Shown in pieces: positions 1-14,724 of a DNA stretch of 64,000 bases. Under the pieces are notes generated by a model. It was not told the DNA's origin. It did no database searches and saw nothing but the letters and a program-made list of their open reading frames with translations. Both the position numbers and the translations under genes were made by a program. Numbering within the stretch: position 1 is the stretch's first letter; every line of letters begins with the position of its first letter. This DNA comes from Diatrype stigma (taxonomy: Eukaryota; Ascomycota; Sordariomycetes; Xylariales; Diatrypaceae): positions 1 to 64,000 of the forward strand of contig JAKJXP020000027.1 of NCBI GenBank assembly GCA_022225965.2. The letters are read 5' to 3'.

Positions 1-1824
<1,824 letters not shown>

Positions 1825-4800
1825 CTAATTGCCATCGACCTCGACAGGGACATCGTTGATGGCTCCATCGTCGCTCCCGTTATCACTCGACATACTACCG
1901 TAACCTGTATCAGTCTCGATGTCCATACCCACGATACCGCGAGTAACGGCAAGACAACGCTCGACCATCTGATGCTTTACTTCTGAGCTGAGGCTGTTAG
2001 CCTTGCCAGTCCAAATTCTTAGAGTACCGGAAAGACGCTCAAGGGTGGTAGCGCAGGCCTCGGCGGCGAATTCGTGTTCGGCAAGACAATCCATCAGAGT
2101 GAACGTTGCTGTATATCCTAGCAGGCCCATGTCTGTGATAGGATGTATCTGATCGATCAATCCGTAGATATCATAGGGCTCTTCTGGTGGCGAGTACTTC
2201 TCTAGGTGAGCAATAGCCATGGCGCATAGAAGAGAGATGCGGATTTCGGTGGTCGTGATGAGAGAAGCCGGGATGTCTTTCATCGGAGATAGTGGCGGAG
2301 ATGAATTTGGGCTTCCCGGACGATTGCTGGTTAGTGCTGTGGTCACAGGGCCTATAGCTTGTAGCGCAGCCATGATATTGATACTCCTTTTCTCCTTGAA
2401 AAGCAAGGCGCGAGCTACAAGAGCACGATTCTGTGCCATGGACCCAACGGGCGCGGTTCTGATCGCAAGTGAAATGCCATCTTCGTCGACTGGCATCGTA
2501 TCTGACAAGTCATCGCCCACCACGAGCAGACTCTTCGTAAGGGCATTGTGCAGAGTCAAATTCGACCACCAAGCAGCAACTGCATCCATTGGGGAACGCA
2601 CTGCCGGGTCTTCCACAACCGTATCCATGCCATCAGTAACACCGACGGCATTGTGTTCTGTCGGGCGGTTCCACGCAAGGTTATGTGCGCGCTGCACAAT
2701 ACTGGGGTTCAAGACCTCATCGCAGTCTTGCTCCAGCAGCATGGCTAGATGGTCGGGCAATTCATCGTCGGATTGCTCTTGTCCACCACGACGAAGCTGT
2801 GTCAACAGCCGATGAAGCTGCTTGGCTTCGTTCCACTTGTTTCGAGCGAGCTTTGATGCAGCAACATTAGATATGCCCAGATGGACACCTGAGAGGCCGA
2901 CCTCCCATAGCAGGACACGAATGTGCAGCGCCTTCAACATCAGCCGCAACGGGGTCGTAGGTAGGGTTCCGGATGCAAGGAGTGTTAAGGTCAGACGGCT
3001 CTTATTGATCTCAACATCTCCACCGGCTAGCTGAGCATCCAAAGCTATGGTCCACGCTTTGACGCGGGCCAGTTCCTGATCTTCCGTAAGTCCTGTCAGC
3101 ATCTGAAAGCCGTGAATACCAACGAGATTCCTTAGACTGAGCTTCATCGTCTTGAGACCAAGGGCAGCAGCTTCCAGAAAGAAGTTGTGCCTGGGGACCC
3201 AGACGGTTTGGATAGCGGTGAGCCAAGCTTGACGACGAACATGGATGGGTGATGCCAGTGAGGGTACGGCCTGCAGAGTAGTTCGAGCCTCCTTGGGTGA
3301 CTTGGGACCCTGCGGCTTGGGCGCCATCAGCCATGGGACTAGCGCACACCAGAGACTGCAGAGTAGCAACACGATGCGTAACGAGTTGATGACTTGCGTG
3401 CCTTGGATTTGATAACCCATGAAATTGACATTCAAGTAGGAAGCGAAAGATCTGAGCAGCTGCACAGGCATTGCAAATAGCCCGCGGCCCTCTGGAGTTT
3501 CGCTGCTCTGTTCGTCTTCTCGAATGGCCTCTAGGACCATAAGTCCGGCAAGAGAACCAACCATGAGCTTGCCAAAGTAAGGAGCAGCAACGTTGGGCCA
3601 GCCTCTAGCTTGCATCTGCTGCTGTTGCTGCTGCTGCTGATGAATCTGCTGCTGACGCATAACAGGCGGGCCTGGTCTGAAGGACTGTTGAGGGACCGGG
3701 TACGGCTGGCCTGCTGCTAGTTGTGCCGCAATGATACGCTTCATGTCTTCTGGCACTTGTATCATGCCTTGAGGATCATTCCGTCCTGAGCCGGTCATCG
3801 GTGGCGAGGCCCCATAACCACCATTGACGTTATTACACGAATCTTGTGCGTATTGCACAGGTGTTGGCGGCGGTTGGGGTTGCATAGAGCTTATCCCACC
3901 GTTCATGGCCCCTGCCATGAAAAGCTTCTCGAAGGCGTTGATTCGCTGTTGCATGGCACTGTTCTCATCAACAAGCCGAAGATTCCGCTTCTCCAGATGG
4001 CGGATGTATTCCGTTGCCTTGCTTAGGACCTGTGTAACATCCGAGTTCAGCTAACCAGCCACTACCAGGGCATGTAGACAAGGAGAGAGGGAAGCAACTC
4101 ACCGTTGCTTTATTAAGTTTATGGGCAGGCGTCAGGCCTTGTAATTCTTCCCTATCTTCCGTGGTATCTTCACCCCTCGCACTTTTAGACATTATGCGCA
4201 GACTCGGCACGCTGTCTCGCAAAGCTGCTATTTTATCGTTGAGATTTGTACGGTATCTCTTCTCGATCATATTATGCGCTGTCTTCTTGACCGGATGGCC
4301 ATCCTCGTCGTCTTCGTCGTCGTCATCTGACCCTGCTGATGACTTCCGCTTGCGACCATTGGATTTTGATGATTGGCTGTGTCCTTCTGGCGATGATATG
4401 GATGAGGACTTGTGTCTGCCGTTTGCCGAGTCGGGGCTCGACTCGCTCCTGGGTGAGTGATATTGTAGGTGTGCTGGCATGGCGATTTGTTGTAGCTTGT
4501 CTCGCTGAGCATCGGTGAGGGTATTTAAAGCGGCTGGGGGTAGACTCGTGTTTAGTTGGATGGTCTTGGGGGCAGCGACTGGCGGTGCTACCGGAATCGT
4601 ATCCGAGGGTTCGGAGGTAACGGGTGTCTGCAACACTTCGGAAGGCTGCTGGACGGTTGAAGGGTGGGAGCTATGGCCATTGCCGGGCTCCAAGGACTGC
4701 TGTTGACCGATATTCCATCCATCTTGGTAGAAGGCCGACGTATCGTACGATTCTCCAAAGCCCCAGTTGGACGTGTTGAAAAACTGGCTACTGCTCCCTT

Positions 4801-4903
4801 CATTTGCCGACACACTGCCGTTATTTATGCTGCCTTCGTCGTAATACGTGCCATTTGGATCATCCAGACCGAAAAGGCCAGGAGGCTCTTGTTGATCCGG
4901 CAT
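1825..4903 (-). CDS. sre1: SREBP-type bHLH transcription factor (Sre1/SrbA family)
   Basis: Two exons: 4903-4103 and 4029-1825, joined over a 73-bp intron (GTGAGT...ACACAG), giving about 1001 aa, the usual size for fungal SREBPs. The bHLH lies at about residues 205-290. Its basic region HNMIEKRYR carries the Tyr that marks SREBPs, and the intron falls just before helix 2 ([20 protein letters not shown]). A leucine-zipper-like stretch follows. A Gln-rich tract sits near residues 392-405. Two hydrophobic segments near 419-436 and 480-503 fit the double membrane anchor, and the C-terminal part resembles the fungal SREBP C-terminal domain (DUF2014-like). By family knowledge, the precursor sits in the ER membrane and its N-terminal half is released under low oxygen or low sterol to activate ergosterol, iron and hypoxia genes. 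Family assignment is firm; the symbol is by homology. Confidence 0.95.
3615..3657. repeat. CAG/CTG-type repeat coding for polyglutamine in the SREBP gene
   Basis: A CTG-rich run on the plus strand, read as Gln codons on the minus strand, encodes about a dozen Gln with a single His break, between the bHLH and the first membrane segment. Such tracts commonly vary in length between strains. Confidence 0.85.
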
Positions 4904-5337
4904 GTCGGGTCGGTAGGCTGCTGCTGAGACGTGTAGGTACGTGTATTATATTATCAATCACCAGCTACGTATGCAAGTGTGGTTCGAGTTCGACACGGCT
5001 GGCTGGCAGGCTAGTAGGCAGACAGGTAGGCAGGCAGGCCGGCAGGCAGGACTGCGGCTCCTACTGCTGCAAGGGGATTCGCTTACAGCGTCCCGGCCCG
5101 ACCTCTCGTCAATGCGAATGCAATGGCAGCGGCAATGGCAATGGCTACGGACTGTGGAGGGTCACGCGCGGAGATGACGGATGGATGCGCTTGGAAAGGT
5201 TAGTTAGGAGGAGAAGGCCGGGGGTGTTTGCTTTGGTCGACGAGAATGGGCTGATCTCGTCCGATGCGCTTATAAATATAAAAGTGAGATGGGTTGTCAA
5301 TACTACTAGTTAGGGAGGCAGGCAGGGAGGTAAGCAA

Positions 5338-5362
5338 GCGCAGCACAGCACAGCACAGCACA
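5338..5362. repeat. CAGCA tandem repeat
   Basis: Short array of the 5-bp unit CAGCA, about five copies, in the region upstream of the SREBP gene. Confidence 0.85.
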
Positions 5363-5440
5363 ATAGTAGGAAGGATGATGACTGGTTGGTTGGTTCGTTG
5401 GCTGAGAGCGGAGGAAATAATGAAAGGGGGATTTCTGTTC

Positions 5441-5525
5441 TAGGAAATCTGATCTAGGAATCTAGGGAGCTAGAAAATTAGGAATCTAGGAATCTAGAAA
5501 TCTAGGAATCGGGGAATCTGAGAGT
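5441..5525. repeat. Degenerate AATCTAGG tandem array
   Basis: Imperfect copies of an 8-9 bp unit close to AATCTAGG, each usually preceded by G or A, about 550 bp upstream of the SREBP start codon. Copies differ by one or two bases, so the array is old or under drift. Confidence 0.8.
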
Positions 5526-6024
5526 CTAGGATTATGGGCGGGACGGCGGCGGGAATCGTGGGTTACGGCGAGAAGGAGGAACTATGCAATGACAGATCCT
5601 CCTCCCTCTCAGTTCTTGTGCATATTTGGTGGGTTTGGCAAAAATGGGATTTTGTCTTCCAAGCTTTTCCAGGTTCCAGTGGTTTTGGCTTTGCCATGTA
5701 CCCGCACCCGCACGCTCGTATAGCTGCCGTACCGGATGTTCTCAGGATGAATGCAGGTACTATCCGAGCTGGTACAGTCTGGTACCAGGTAGGCCCGGTA
5801 GCACCGGAGTATGTCGGGAAAGTACTTGGGAGACAAGTCGATTGTGCAGCGGGCTAATCAAAGCAGCAGGTACAATAACTACAGTAACCTCGGTACAGCG
5901 CATGCCCAAAACGACAACTGGTAGGCGACACTATCGCTGGCCGGCCCAGGTGCTAGTCTGTCTGCCTAGGGGCTTTAGGTGAAGTTGGGAGTTCGTCATA
6001 ACTAGTAGCGGCAGAGTGGTATCG

Positions 6025-6027
6025 ACA

Positions 6028-6057
<30 letters not shown>
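6025..6057. repeat. ATAC tetranucleotide microsatellite
   Basis: About eight perfect copies of a 4-bp unit (ATAC/CATA) in intergenic DNA, followed by a GGTACC motif. Confidence 0.95.
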
Positions 6058-6059
<2 letters not shown>

Positions 6060-8611
6060 GGTACCCAGCTACTCAGCGCCTCAGCACCTCTGCTGCTCTG
6101 GCGGACGGGCGTAGATGTGGCGTCAGATGTAAATTGTAACTAGATTCAACATCTGAAGATACGGAGTATGTGGTGAAGCGAATCGCGTCGACGAAGTTTC
6201 GAAGTACAGAACTTTAATTTTAAAGTAAGACTTCATGGAGTTACATGCGTGCAAATGGTAAGCAATAACCTTGGAAGGCTTGTTCGCACTTTGGCCAGGA
6301 AGAATTCTGATTGAAAGATGGAATCAGATCATGGCAACCGTCTGCCATGCAGCCTTGGAAGATTACGATCGTACAGCCATGGATGCATATCTATACTACC
6401 TAATGACCTACCTACCCAGCTGCCTCATGCCGTCATGTAGGTTTGCTAGGCAGGTCTGATAGATAGGTATAGGTGCATGCCTACGAAGAATGTACAGAAT
6501 AGGCAGATCGCTGGATGAAATGCCCGGCGTGGCTTGCTACATATGTAATGCAGGCGCCTGGATGTAAGCACCTACATACTTACATAACGATTTACTGATC
6601 AATATCTCAAACAAGCCAGCCAGCCTTGGAAATACTTAGCCTCTTCTTGCCTATTGCCTAACTCTTCGTGAACTTCGTCTAGCTACTAGGTAGGCAGTCA
6701 GTAGTCTGCGAACTAAGGAATAACCTATTACTGAGTAGGACTGGGGTTTTGATCACTGGTAAACCCAATACAGATACAGGTGAACGTCTATATACTTCGT
6801 AGCTACCGGTCGAACTTGAGCTCTACGTATGTAGTTATGAAATGCCCACTCCACCTCTTTGATTCAGGAGGGCCATATGACGACGTCCTTTCGATAGCGA
6901 AGATGAACTGTGAATGACTGACTTATGACTTGCGTACCGCTTGGCGCTGGTTTTAAGGACGGGAATCTCAAAAAAAAAAGATGGAGACAGGGCGCGGCGG
7001 AACACCGGGGTGGTGGAAGGCCCCGAAGTGGAAGAAAATCATACGATAATGGGACCCGATCGGGTCTAATCTGGATTCAATACAGTGAAGCTAACGACGC
7101 CGTGAAAGCCCACAGAGGAAGCCCACGCAAGCCCGCAGGCCCGCAAGCCCGCCAGCTGGGAGCCCACCCAATCGTGTCCCTTCCACCTCTTCTATCCCCC
7201 GCCATTGGTTCTATCACTGAGCCGATATTTTAGCGGCCTGGGCCGCTCTCTGCCGGTTCGACGACTCAGGTCGGGGCGGCAGTGGCGGCTGGGCGGCTGG
7301 CTGGCCGACTGCTGCTGTTAAGGATACGGCACAGTAATAGTACTGATCGCTAACAGATGGGCAAGTAGTTAAGATTCAGTGTCATACCCAAGGGCTGCTA
7401 TGGGTACAGCCAGCAAGCCACGTGCAACGACGGACTAGCTACCTACTTACACACGCTCATCATACAACACCAGGGCCCAGGGGTTCATCAATTAGCCCCG
7501 CGGCTAAATCTGGCCCATAGTCCACAGTCCAGGCTGTCGGGCTGGGCTTGTCCAGCGACTCGGTAGCTACACCACGGGGGACGAAGAGGTGTGGCGCTGT
7601 GTCACGAGTCAGTGATTTTGTTGTAGGACTGATGGCTAGGTAGTCTCTTCGTACATAGTACGGAGTAGTGTAATGGCATCTGGATTCAAACATCCAATCG
7701 ATATTTCCTTCGCGATAACTATTGCCAAGGGCAAGCGGTCACTCGCTCTTCGGCTTCTTTCTTTCTTCCTTTCCTTCTTTCTTCTGAGTGGCGCCGGTTA
7801 GGTGGGCCGAACGATAGGAGAGAACGATCTTATTGCCACTGATCTTTGTTGTACAATGGCGGTGGACAACGACGCCCCTGGACTAATCGAAACTCTGCAC
7901 TGGAGTGATTATCCCGAGCGCCACGGTGGGTGAGAACGGGGGTATGAGGACATTTTTCAATCTCAAGTGCGTCATCTGGTACTGCGCGATCTCGTGATGG
8001 CTCAGATTGGAGCATAGCTCAACCCGGCGGCGTGGGCTGATGTCGGGCGCAGGTTCGCGTCCTTGATGTTACTGAAACCGAATAAAACACACAAGGATAT
8101 TCGATGGGAAAAGAACGGTCATACATATTACGGCGGGGTCTGATTTAGAAACCGCAGGGTGTCTTCTTTCTACATAGGGCGACGTGCAGCCCTGAGGGAC
8201 ACAGGCCTAGCTGTCAACAACGGAGACCGGGTTCGGACTCTGAGACACCGTGAGCTCATTCGTTCGACATGGCTGGCTATCACGTAAATGAGTAATTTCA
8301 GGATTCATCGTTCGGGCTTGGAACACACAAGGTAATACAATATGTTCATTGTAGAAGATTAACCTCCTCGAGGCTTAAGTGGTATACTAAAATATCCTTA
8401 TCCAACCCATGTACCTGGATCTTGAAGTGCAGAATCAAGAAAATCATGACTCGGTTTTCCATCGTGAGCATCCATCCGTCTAACCCCTATAAAGTAGTGA
8501 ACACCCCTAAAACAACCAATGGGGATTAGCGCCAGGGAAATGGAGAGGCGCTCCCCAACAAGAGAACCGTATGGGCGAAAGACTGCCTGCAGCGTAAATA
8601 CCCCTACACCC

Positions 8612-10171
8612 CTACCAAACATCATCCGAGCTCTGTACCATCTCCAGAGTCGGCGTCTTTGGCTGCAGCTGCTTCATCCTCTTCCGGTCGGCCTTGGTGA
8701 CTAGTGATGGGGTGACGGGAACCACCGGCGAGAATGGCTGGTATGGGGTATAGGGGACTGGGGCGCCGGTCCATGGCGTCCGGAGGCCGGAGGGAGACAG
8801 TGGTGCCGCCCGTTCGAAGGTCGTCTGCTTTGTTGTTTGCATGGATGGTGAGGCCAGGGAAGGCTCGTATGCGCGAAGTGGGAGAGCCCCGCCCGTGCGA
8901 ACAGCCGAAGGCGCATTGGGCCGGGAGAAAGTCGATCCAGGCTTGGGCGAAGCCGGGAAGGTGGCGCCAGGTCCCGGTGAAGACGGGAATGTGGATCCTT
9001 TAGGCGTAGCAGGGAACGAGGGGAAACGGTTGACACCGGGTTTCGGCGAGGAAGGCAGACCCACAAGAGGTGCGGTGGATCGTTCCGAAACCGCCGAGAC
9101 GGGGTCGGCCTCGGTGGGTGCCTGGGATGTGTGGCGGGAATGGCCGCCGAACTGAGCGCCCAGGCGTTCATCAATGCTCTGGGTGCTCTCAGGCGAGATA
9201 TCCGGCGGCGTGATTGGCGCTGGCTGAGAGCTGTACCTTGTATCCCGTGCATACGAGAACTGGTCACCTGGAATAGGGGGTGGGGAGGCTGGGGCATAGT
9301 GCCGAGGAGGAATGCTGTTCATTTCCTCACCTTCATGGCGTGGGAATGTCCCGGACATCGGCGTCATGATGGGTGATGAGATACTGATCCCCTTCATGCT
9401 CTTTTTCCTCTTGGGAGACAGAATGGATGAAAAGATAGAAGAGGTTCTTGATTCGGTCTTCTCCCGTTCGCTCCCCCGTTCCAAGTCCAAGTTTGCGGGC
9501 TTGTTCTTTCCCTTCTTCAGGATACCCTTGGGAAGTGACGAGGTAGATGCCTCCCTGGTGACCGGGGAAATCGCCGATGGTGGCCGTTCTAGAGTGACCC
9601 CGGCCTCTTTAGCAGCCTCCTGCTCCATCACATATTTATACATCTCTTCTAACTGTTGTTGCGCCATCTCGCGGTCTGCGGCGACGACCCTCTGGTCGAC
9701 TCTGGGATTGTTTCCGAGTGTACTAGTAGACTGCGGAGGGGAATGGAAGTATGGACCCGCAACTGGCTCCTCGACCGGGGTGGGATAAGAAAAGTTCTTG
9801 ATGGGCGATTGAGGAGACTCTCCGAAAGAGTAAGGCGGGTACTCGAAACCCGGTGGCGGAGGTGGCAATGGGAGAGTGAATTGGTAAGGAATCTGGCTTA
9901 CGTCGTCGTCCCCGGCTGTGAGGTGCTCACGACGTCGTTTTGCGAGGAAAAGCAAGACTGATGCGACTATGACAAGCGAGAGCGCATATGCACCGACGAT
10001 TCCACCGATCTGTGCAGGAAGATAGGGTGAATCTCCAGAACTAGCTGGATCGAAGTAGTTTGGGTGGAGGTCGTCGAGAGTTCCAGCCTGGCAAAAAGAA
10101 GGGAACGACAGGAAAGTCAAGAACACAACGCACTTGGGAGAGAACAGAGGACTATAAGACCTAGGTTGCAT
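8612..10171 (-). CDS. Single-pass membrane protein with Pro/Ser-rich cytoplasmic tail, unknown function
   Basis: One exon, 519 aa. Residues 1-30 form a likely signal peptide ending near SFCQAG. A short extracellular part follows, then one membrane helix at about 54-77 and a KRRREH stop-transfer patch, so the large tail should be cytoplasmic. The tail has a PPPPPPGF run, a helical Gln/Glu-rich stretch (about 165-195), the motif LPKGILKKGK, several FPxSPxPG-type short repeats (about 385-420), and an ordered-looking C-terminus (KADRKRMK...KTPTLEM, ending DDVW). I believe this C-terminal block recurs in hypothetical proteins of other filamentous ascomycetes, but I cannot name a family or role. 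The many SP/TP sites suggest kinase regulation (inference). Confidence 0.8.
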   Translation of the reverse strand: MQPRSYSPLFSPKCVVFLTFLSFPSFCQAGTLDDLHPNYFDPASSGDSPYLPAQIGGIVGAYALSLVIVASVLLFLAKRRREHLTAGDDDVSQIPYQFTLPLPPPPPGFEYPPYSFGESPQSPIKNFSYPTPVEEPVAGPYFHSPPQSTSTLGNNPRVDQRVVAADREMAQQQLEEMYKYVMEQEAAKEAGVTLERPPSAISPVTREASTSSLPKGILKKGKNKPANLDLERGSEREKTESRTSSIFSSILSPKRKKSMKGISISSPIMTPMSGTFPRHEGEEMNSIPPRHYAPASPPPIPGDQFSYARDTRYSSQPAPITPPDISPESTQSIDERLGAQFGGHSRHTSQAPTEADPVSAVSERSTAPLVGLPSSPKPGVNRFPSFPATPKGSTFPSSPGPGATFPASPKPGSTFSRPNAPSAVRTGGALPLRAYEPSLASPSMQTTKQTTFERAAPLSPSGLRTPWTGAPVPYTPYQPFSPVVPVTPSLVTKADRKRMKQLQPKTPTLEMVQSSDDVW

Positions 10172-11646
10172 TGTGTGCGACGGGGCCGGATCTTCACGAG
10201 ATATCAGATATATCCCCCGAATCTTTAATCAGACCTCCTGGCGGATCAGGTTGAAACGCATTTTGACAGATAATCGACAAGGTTAGACCGCAAAATTGGG
10301 AGCATTGAGTGTATATAGCGGCTGATGAGGTTCGGCAGTGTATCGAAGGGGGCAGGCGACCCTCAACACAGCGGTGCTAATGTTGGCGCCATGATGTGAC
10401 CTCGACTCCTACTTGTCCGTCCCGCCAGGCACCTTGTGCCGCATTGCATGAGGACCCCATACGGACCCCACGAATAGGGACCCAGTGAGCGTGCTGGGTC
10501 GCCGTCGTCTTCTGCAAAGGGAACGGGAGTTGGCCGGAGACGCAGCTCTGGTTGGATGAGCCATAGCCATTGCAGGGGCCCTTAAGCGCCGAAGGATAGA
10601 GCTAGAGGGATGATTGGCCTCGTGTAGTTACTGCAGTCACAACGCGCATATGGAGACTCCGCTCGGTAAGCCTTCCTTTACCGTCCAATGCCCAATCATA
10701 TATCACATAGGGAAGTACCTAGGTAACCTTAAAACTTTCTCGCAAGTTGTCATCGCACATGGATGGATCTCACCCAACATACCGCGCCTACTAGGTATGT
10801 ACAATAGGTACAATAGACAATAGGTATGAACCTATGCGCGAGCTGTGCGCCACCTGGGTCCTGAGATCTTCCCTCGATCCTTACCTGCATTAAGGGCATT
10901 GTAGTTGGTGACGAGCCATTCCCTTCTGGTCATGCTCGATTCCCTCATGTGCGACCTTCACTTATGTCACCAACTAATCGATGCGCTAACATATCACCAC
11001 AGACGGAGAGATAAGCTTCGTTCGTGGAAGACCAGATTTGCCAATGTGATTTCCGTGGTTGCTGCTGATCTACGAGAAACAATCCGAGTCTGTGAGTGAT
11101 AAGTCTGATAGCGTCTGCATGAGAGTAAGCATGATTGGATGAGCCACCAAACGAAATGTGATGCGCAGCAAGGGGTTTGGAGAAAGAGAGAGATAGCGAG
11201 GAGACAAGCTTAGCACTGAACTAACAGTGGGACTCAAGACTCGTCAAGAGGGGCTGGAGGGGCACAGAGACAGAGGCTGCACGCACATACCGTGGACCCG
11301 GACTTGACTTGAGTCACTAGCCACAACTGCTACCATGGAGTGCCACAGCCACAGCTTAACTACATGGTAGTAGGTGTAAAGATCACCTGACTGCGCGCGC
11401 AACTAATTCATTAACTCGTTGCTACCTCCATAACTTAAGTATGCACTTAATAGGTATCCGCGTCGTGGAGTCTCCGACGCGTCCTTTCGACTACGCAGTA
11501 GGCACCACCCATATACATATACATGACAAACGTACGAAGTACGCGGGTCAAGCTAATTCCTAATTCGCTGAGACTCGCGCTGGTCACTCGTTTGTCCTAC
11601 CAAACCTTCGGCTAGATTTCATGACCGAACATTCAAAGTTCAAATC
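10172..11646. other. Intergenic region between divergent membrane-protein and srs2 genes
   Basis: This is a shared upstream region: the minus-strand gene starts at 10171 and srs2 at 11647. It contains GTACCTAGGTAACC near 10715 and similar GGTA-type motifs, but no supported coding sequence. Short frames at 10614-11099 lack coding character. Confidence 0.55.
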
Positions 11647-14600
11647 ATGCCAGCGGCGGCCCATGGGGACATCTTTGCCTCGCTAAATAAAGCACAATGT
11701 CGCGCTGTCAGCTCCGCAGCCTCGACGGTGGCTATCCTAGCCGGTCCTGGGAGTGGGAAGACGCATACGCTCACGTCTCGGGTTGTATGGCTTATCGACC
11801 ATGCTAAAATCCAGCCATGCGACATTATCGTTGCCACCTTCACCGTGAAGGCGTCTAACGAGATGAAGTCGCGTATGGGTCAGGCTCTTGGTGATGGACG
11901 AGAGAGGAAGATCGTGTTAGGCACGTTCCACAGCATTGCCCGTCGATACCTTGCCGCCTACGGCAAACACATAGGGTTGAAACAAAACTTCGCCATTGCA
12001 GACGATTCTGACTCAAGGGGAATCATCCAGCGCATATGTAAGAGGCTCGCCGTACCACTGGAGCCAGCGATGGCGCGTGCGTGGATCAGCAAACGAAAAG
12101 CCAAAGGGACATCGGATGACAAAACGATATTGTCGAAGACCGGCAAGGCTGTTGAGTCGCAAGCTTTAGAGCAGTGTTTCCAGGAGTATCAAAGCCACCT
12201 GGAGCGTTCAAACCTCCTAGACTACGACGATCTCTTAGTTCGCTGCGTTGAGCTATTACAACGGCTTCCCTCTTGCGTGTCAAATATACAGGCAGTCTTG
12301 GTCGATGAATACCAAGACACCAACGGCGTTCAATACGATCTAATGAAGCTCTTGGCGCAGCGAAGCCGGATGGTCACAATCGTTGGCGATCCGGATCAAA
12401 GTATATACGGTTGGCGATCGGCGGAAATAAGAAATCTGCATCGCTTTCTCCGTGACTTTCCTGGCACTGACGAAGTCGCACTCGAAGAAAACTATAGATC
12501 TTCTAGCTCTATCCTTGATGTTTCCCTAAAAGTCATCCAGCGGGATGACTCGAGATACAAGAAAGCTTTGCTACCAGTTCACACAAGAGGTACTCGGCCA
12601 GTCCTCCGGACACTTAGAACTCCAACTGCTGAGGCAGATTGGATCATTTCTGAGATTAAACGGGTCAGGGCTGTCTCCGGTGGCATGATCAATTTGGATG
12701 ATGTCGCGATACTGCTCCGTTCCGCCTCGCTCTCTCGGCACATCGAATCTGCGTTAGGTAGGGAGGGGATTGCTTATAAGATGGTCGGTATGTAAACAGG
12801 AACAGCAAACAGGGTGCGAGGCGCAATAGCTAACGACGCTTACCTAGGCGGCTTCAAATTCTATGAGCGGGCGGAGATCAAGATGATACTGGACTACTTA
12901 CGTATTGTACATCAGCCAGACAATAATGATGCCCTCGCACGCATCATTAACGTACCGAAGCGGGGCATCGGCGATCAGACGATCAAAACCCTCCTTGAGG
13001 AGGCGGAGCGGAATTCAATGAGTCTTTGGAAACTGCTCGTTCAACATTGTCGGGGGGTCCGTACTGCAAAGACCAATATAAGAAAACAGACAGAGCAAAA
13101 GCTCAACGTGGAGCTCATCCGGTTGATCGAGGGTGTTCGTGGTCGGTTGCGTTCGAACGATGGGACACCTATCAATTTGGTGGAGGTCATCGAAAAACTG
13201 ATCCACGACTTACATGTTCAGTCCTTTTTGGAAGAAACGTATGCAGAGCATGGGTCACGATGGGCTAATGTTCAGGAATTCGTCAACTTGGCGGCAGAGT
13301 TCATGCGGGACAAGAGCCGATTAGAAGAAGAAACACTTCCACCCATAGAAGGCGTCCAGCAAAGCTCTGATGATGACATCCTGGCACGCTTCCTCGCGAA
13401 TATCTCGTTAGCTTCAGACAAGCAAACCGACGATAAGGATGCAGACGGGAGGCCGTTGGTCACAATCTCTACAATACACGCTGCGAAGGGTTTGGAATGG
13501 CCTGTGGTCTTCATCCCCGCAGTTTATCAGGGTTCTATCCCGCATATGAGATCTGATGACGACGCCGAAGAGCGTCGGTTGTTGTATGTCGCGATGACTC
13601 GAGCTCAAGCGCTACTATACCTTAGCCTCCCCCTGTATATATCCAACGGCAACGGCGACGGCGCCCAGCTATCCCCTTTCATTGAGTGCATCTCGCTATC
13701 GAACTTCCTCAAAAAAGGCCCTTCTCTGGACAGGCATGTCATGGTGGAAATTGCCAAAATTTTGCGGCGGGAAGTACCATCGGAGCACTTTATCTATCAA
13801 AACATGCCCCTCGGAACGTCAGTCGAAGATAATCAGTTTCCTGTGGACCCAAAACAACCCGATATAAATACGAACGGTGGAAGTGCAATACAGCCTACAG
13901 CCCTTCATAAGCGACGAAAACTTCAGCACACTGGCGGAACCAGCCAGATAGCCGCGGAATCCGCCGAGGGTTGGTGCACGCCATACGCAACCACGATGCA
14001 GAAATCGGACTCCTTTACTCTGCCCCAGCCGGCGCAGACAGGGTTCACCACGGCTGCTGCTCACCACGCAAGCGCTGCAACTGCAGCAGCCACAGAAGAA
14101 CCCAAGCCGTCAGCAAAACCCGCCTCGCGGGCGCAGAAACCACCCGCTGCGGGAGGCCAACGCCCAGTACAGAGAAGTTTACTGGGCTACGGTTATGGTA
14201 TAACGAACCATGATAACTCAAAGATTCCAGATGTCCAGGACTTGGCACCACCACCATCACGGCCAATCCAGAACGCCGCCTATCCGCCGCGACACCGGCC
14301 GCCTTGGAGCAACCGGCCGCGAGGGCAACAACTACCGGCGCCTGCGAAACCTCAGCCTGCTCCTGCTATTGATCCGGGCTTAGCGAGCCACAAGCTCGGC
14401 TCGGCAAAGTTTACAACAAAACCGACACAGAACCGTGCAGGAGAGGAGAAACAGGCATCGAAACCCTACGCCTGCTTCTCCAGCTCCCCGTCCAAACCAC
14501 CCCCAGAGGGGCCTGATGGGGCCGAGAAGGAGAATATCGTGCCTCCGGAAGAGATAGTTAGGCCGGCCGCGAGCTTCTACGCAACGACCGTGAATGGCGC

Positions 14601-14724
14601 ACTGGGCGGGAGGCGAGGTGGTGGCATTAAGAGGCCGGCACCGTTGCCTGGCCTGGGACGTAGTGGGATCGCCCCCATGGACCAGCTGAAGAAGCCGTTC
14701 AAGCTGACGGTGAAGCGACCTTGA
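11647..14724 (+). CDS. srs2: UvrD/Rep-family DNA helicase, Srs2-type anti-recombinase
   Basis: Two exons, 11647-12787 and 12848-14724 (60-bp GTATGT...CCTAG intron inside a VGG motif), 1005 aa. Superfamily 1 motifs are visible: Walker A GPGSGKT (33-39), the DEAH-equivalent VDEYQDTN (219-226), GDPDQSIYGWR (about 247), EENYRSS (about 280), STIHAAKGLEW, and motif VI LLYVAMTRA. The rest of the C-terminus is low-complexity, rich in Pro, Gln and Ala, with an isolated conserved-looking QRSLLGYGYG that loosely resembles a PCNA-interaction box (inference). Srs2 is a 3'-5' helicase that strips Rad51 from ssDNA and limits recombination at forks. It ends 369 bp from the convergent dac1 gene and looks unrelated to the GlcNAc cluster. 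Length and C-terminal tail favour Srs2 over a bacterial-type UvrD. Confidence 0.93.

Larger units (their letters stand above)
4904..8611. other. Long intergenic region upstream of the SREBP gene, repeat-rich, no gene supported
   Basis: This 3.7 kb separates two minus-strand genes. Its left part is the SREBP promoter and leader. It holds AGGC/CAGG-rich sequence near 5003-5050, a CAGCA array (5338-5362), a degenerate AATCTAGG array (5441-5525), an ATAC tetranucleotide run (6025-6057), and pyrimidine tracts near 7750-7785. The short open frames show no domain or codon pattern of a gene. Confidence 0.6.
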
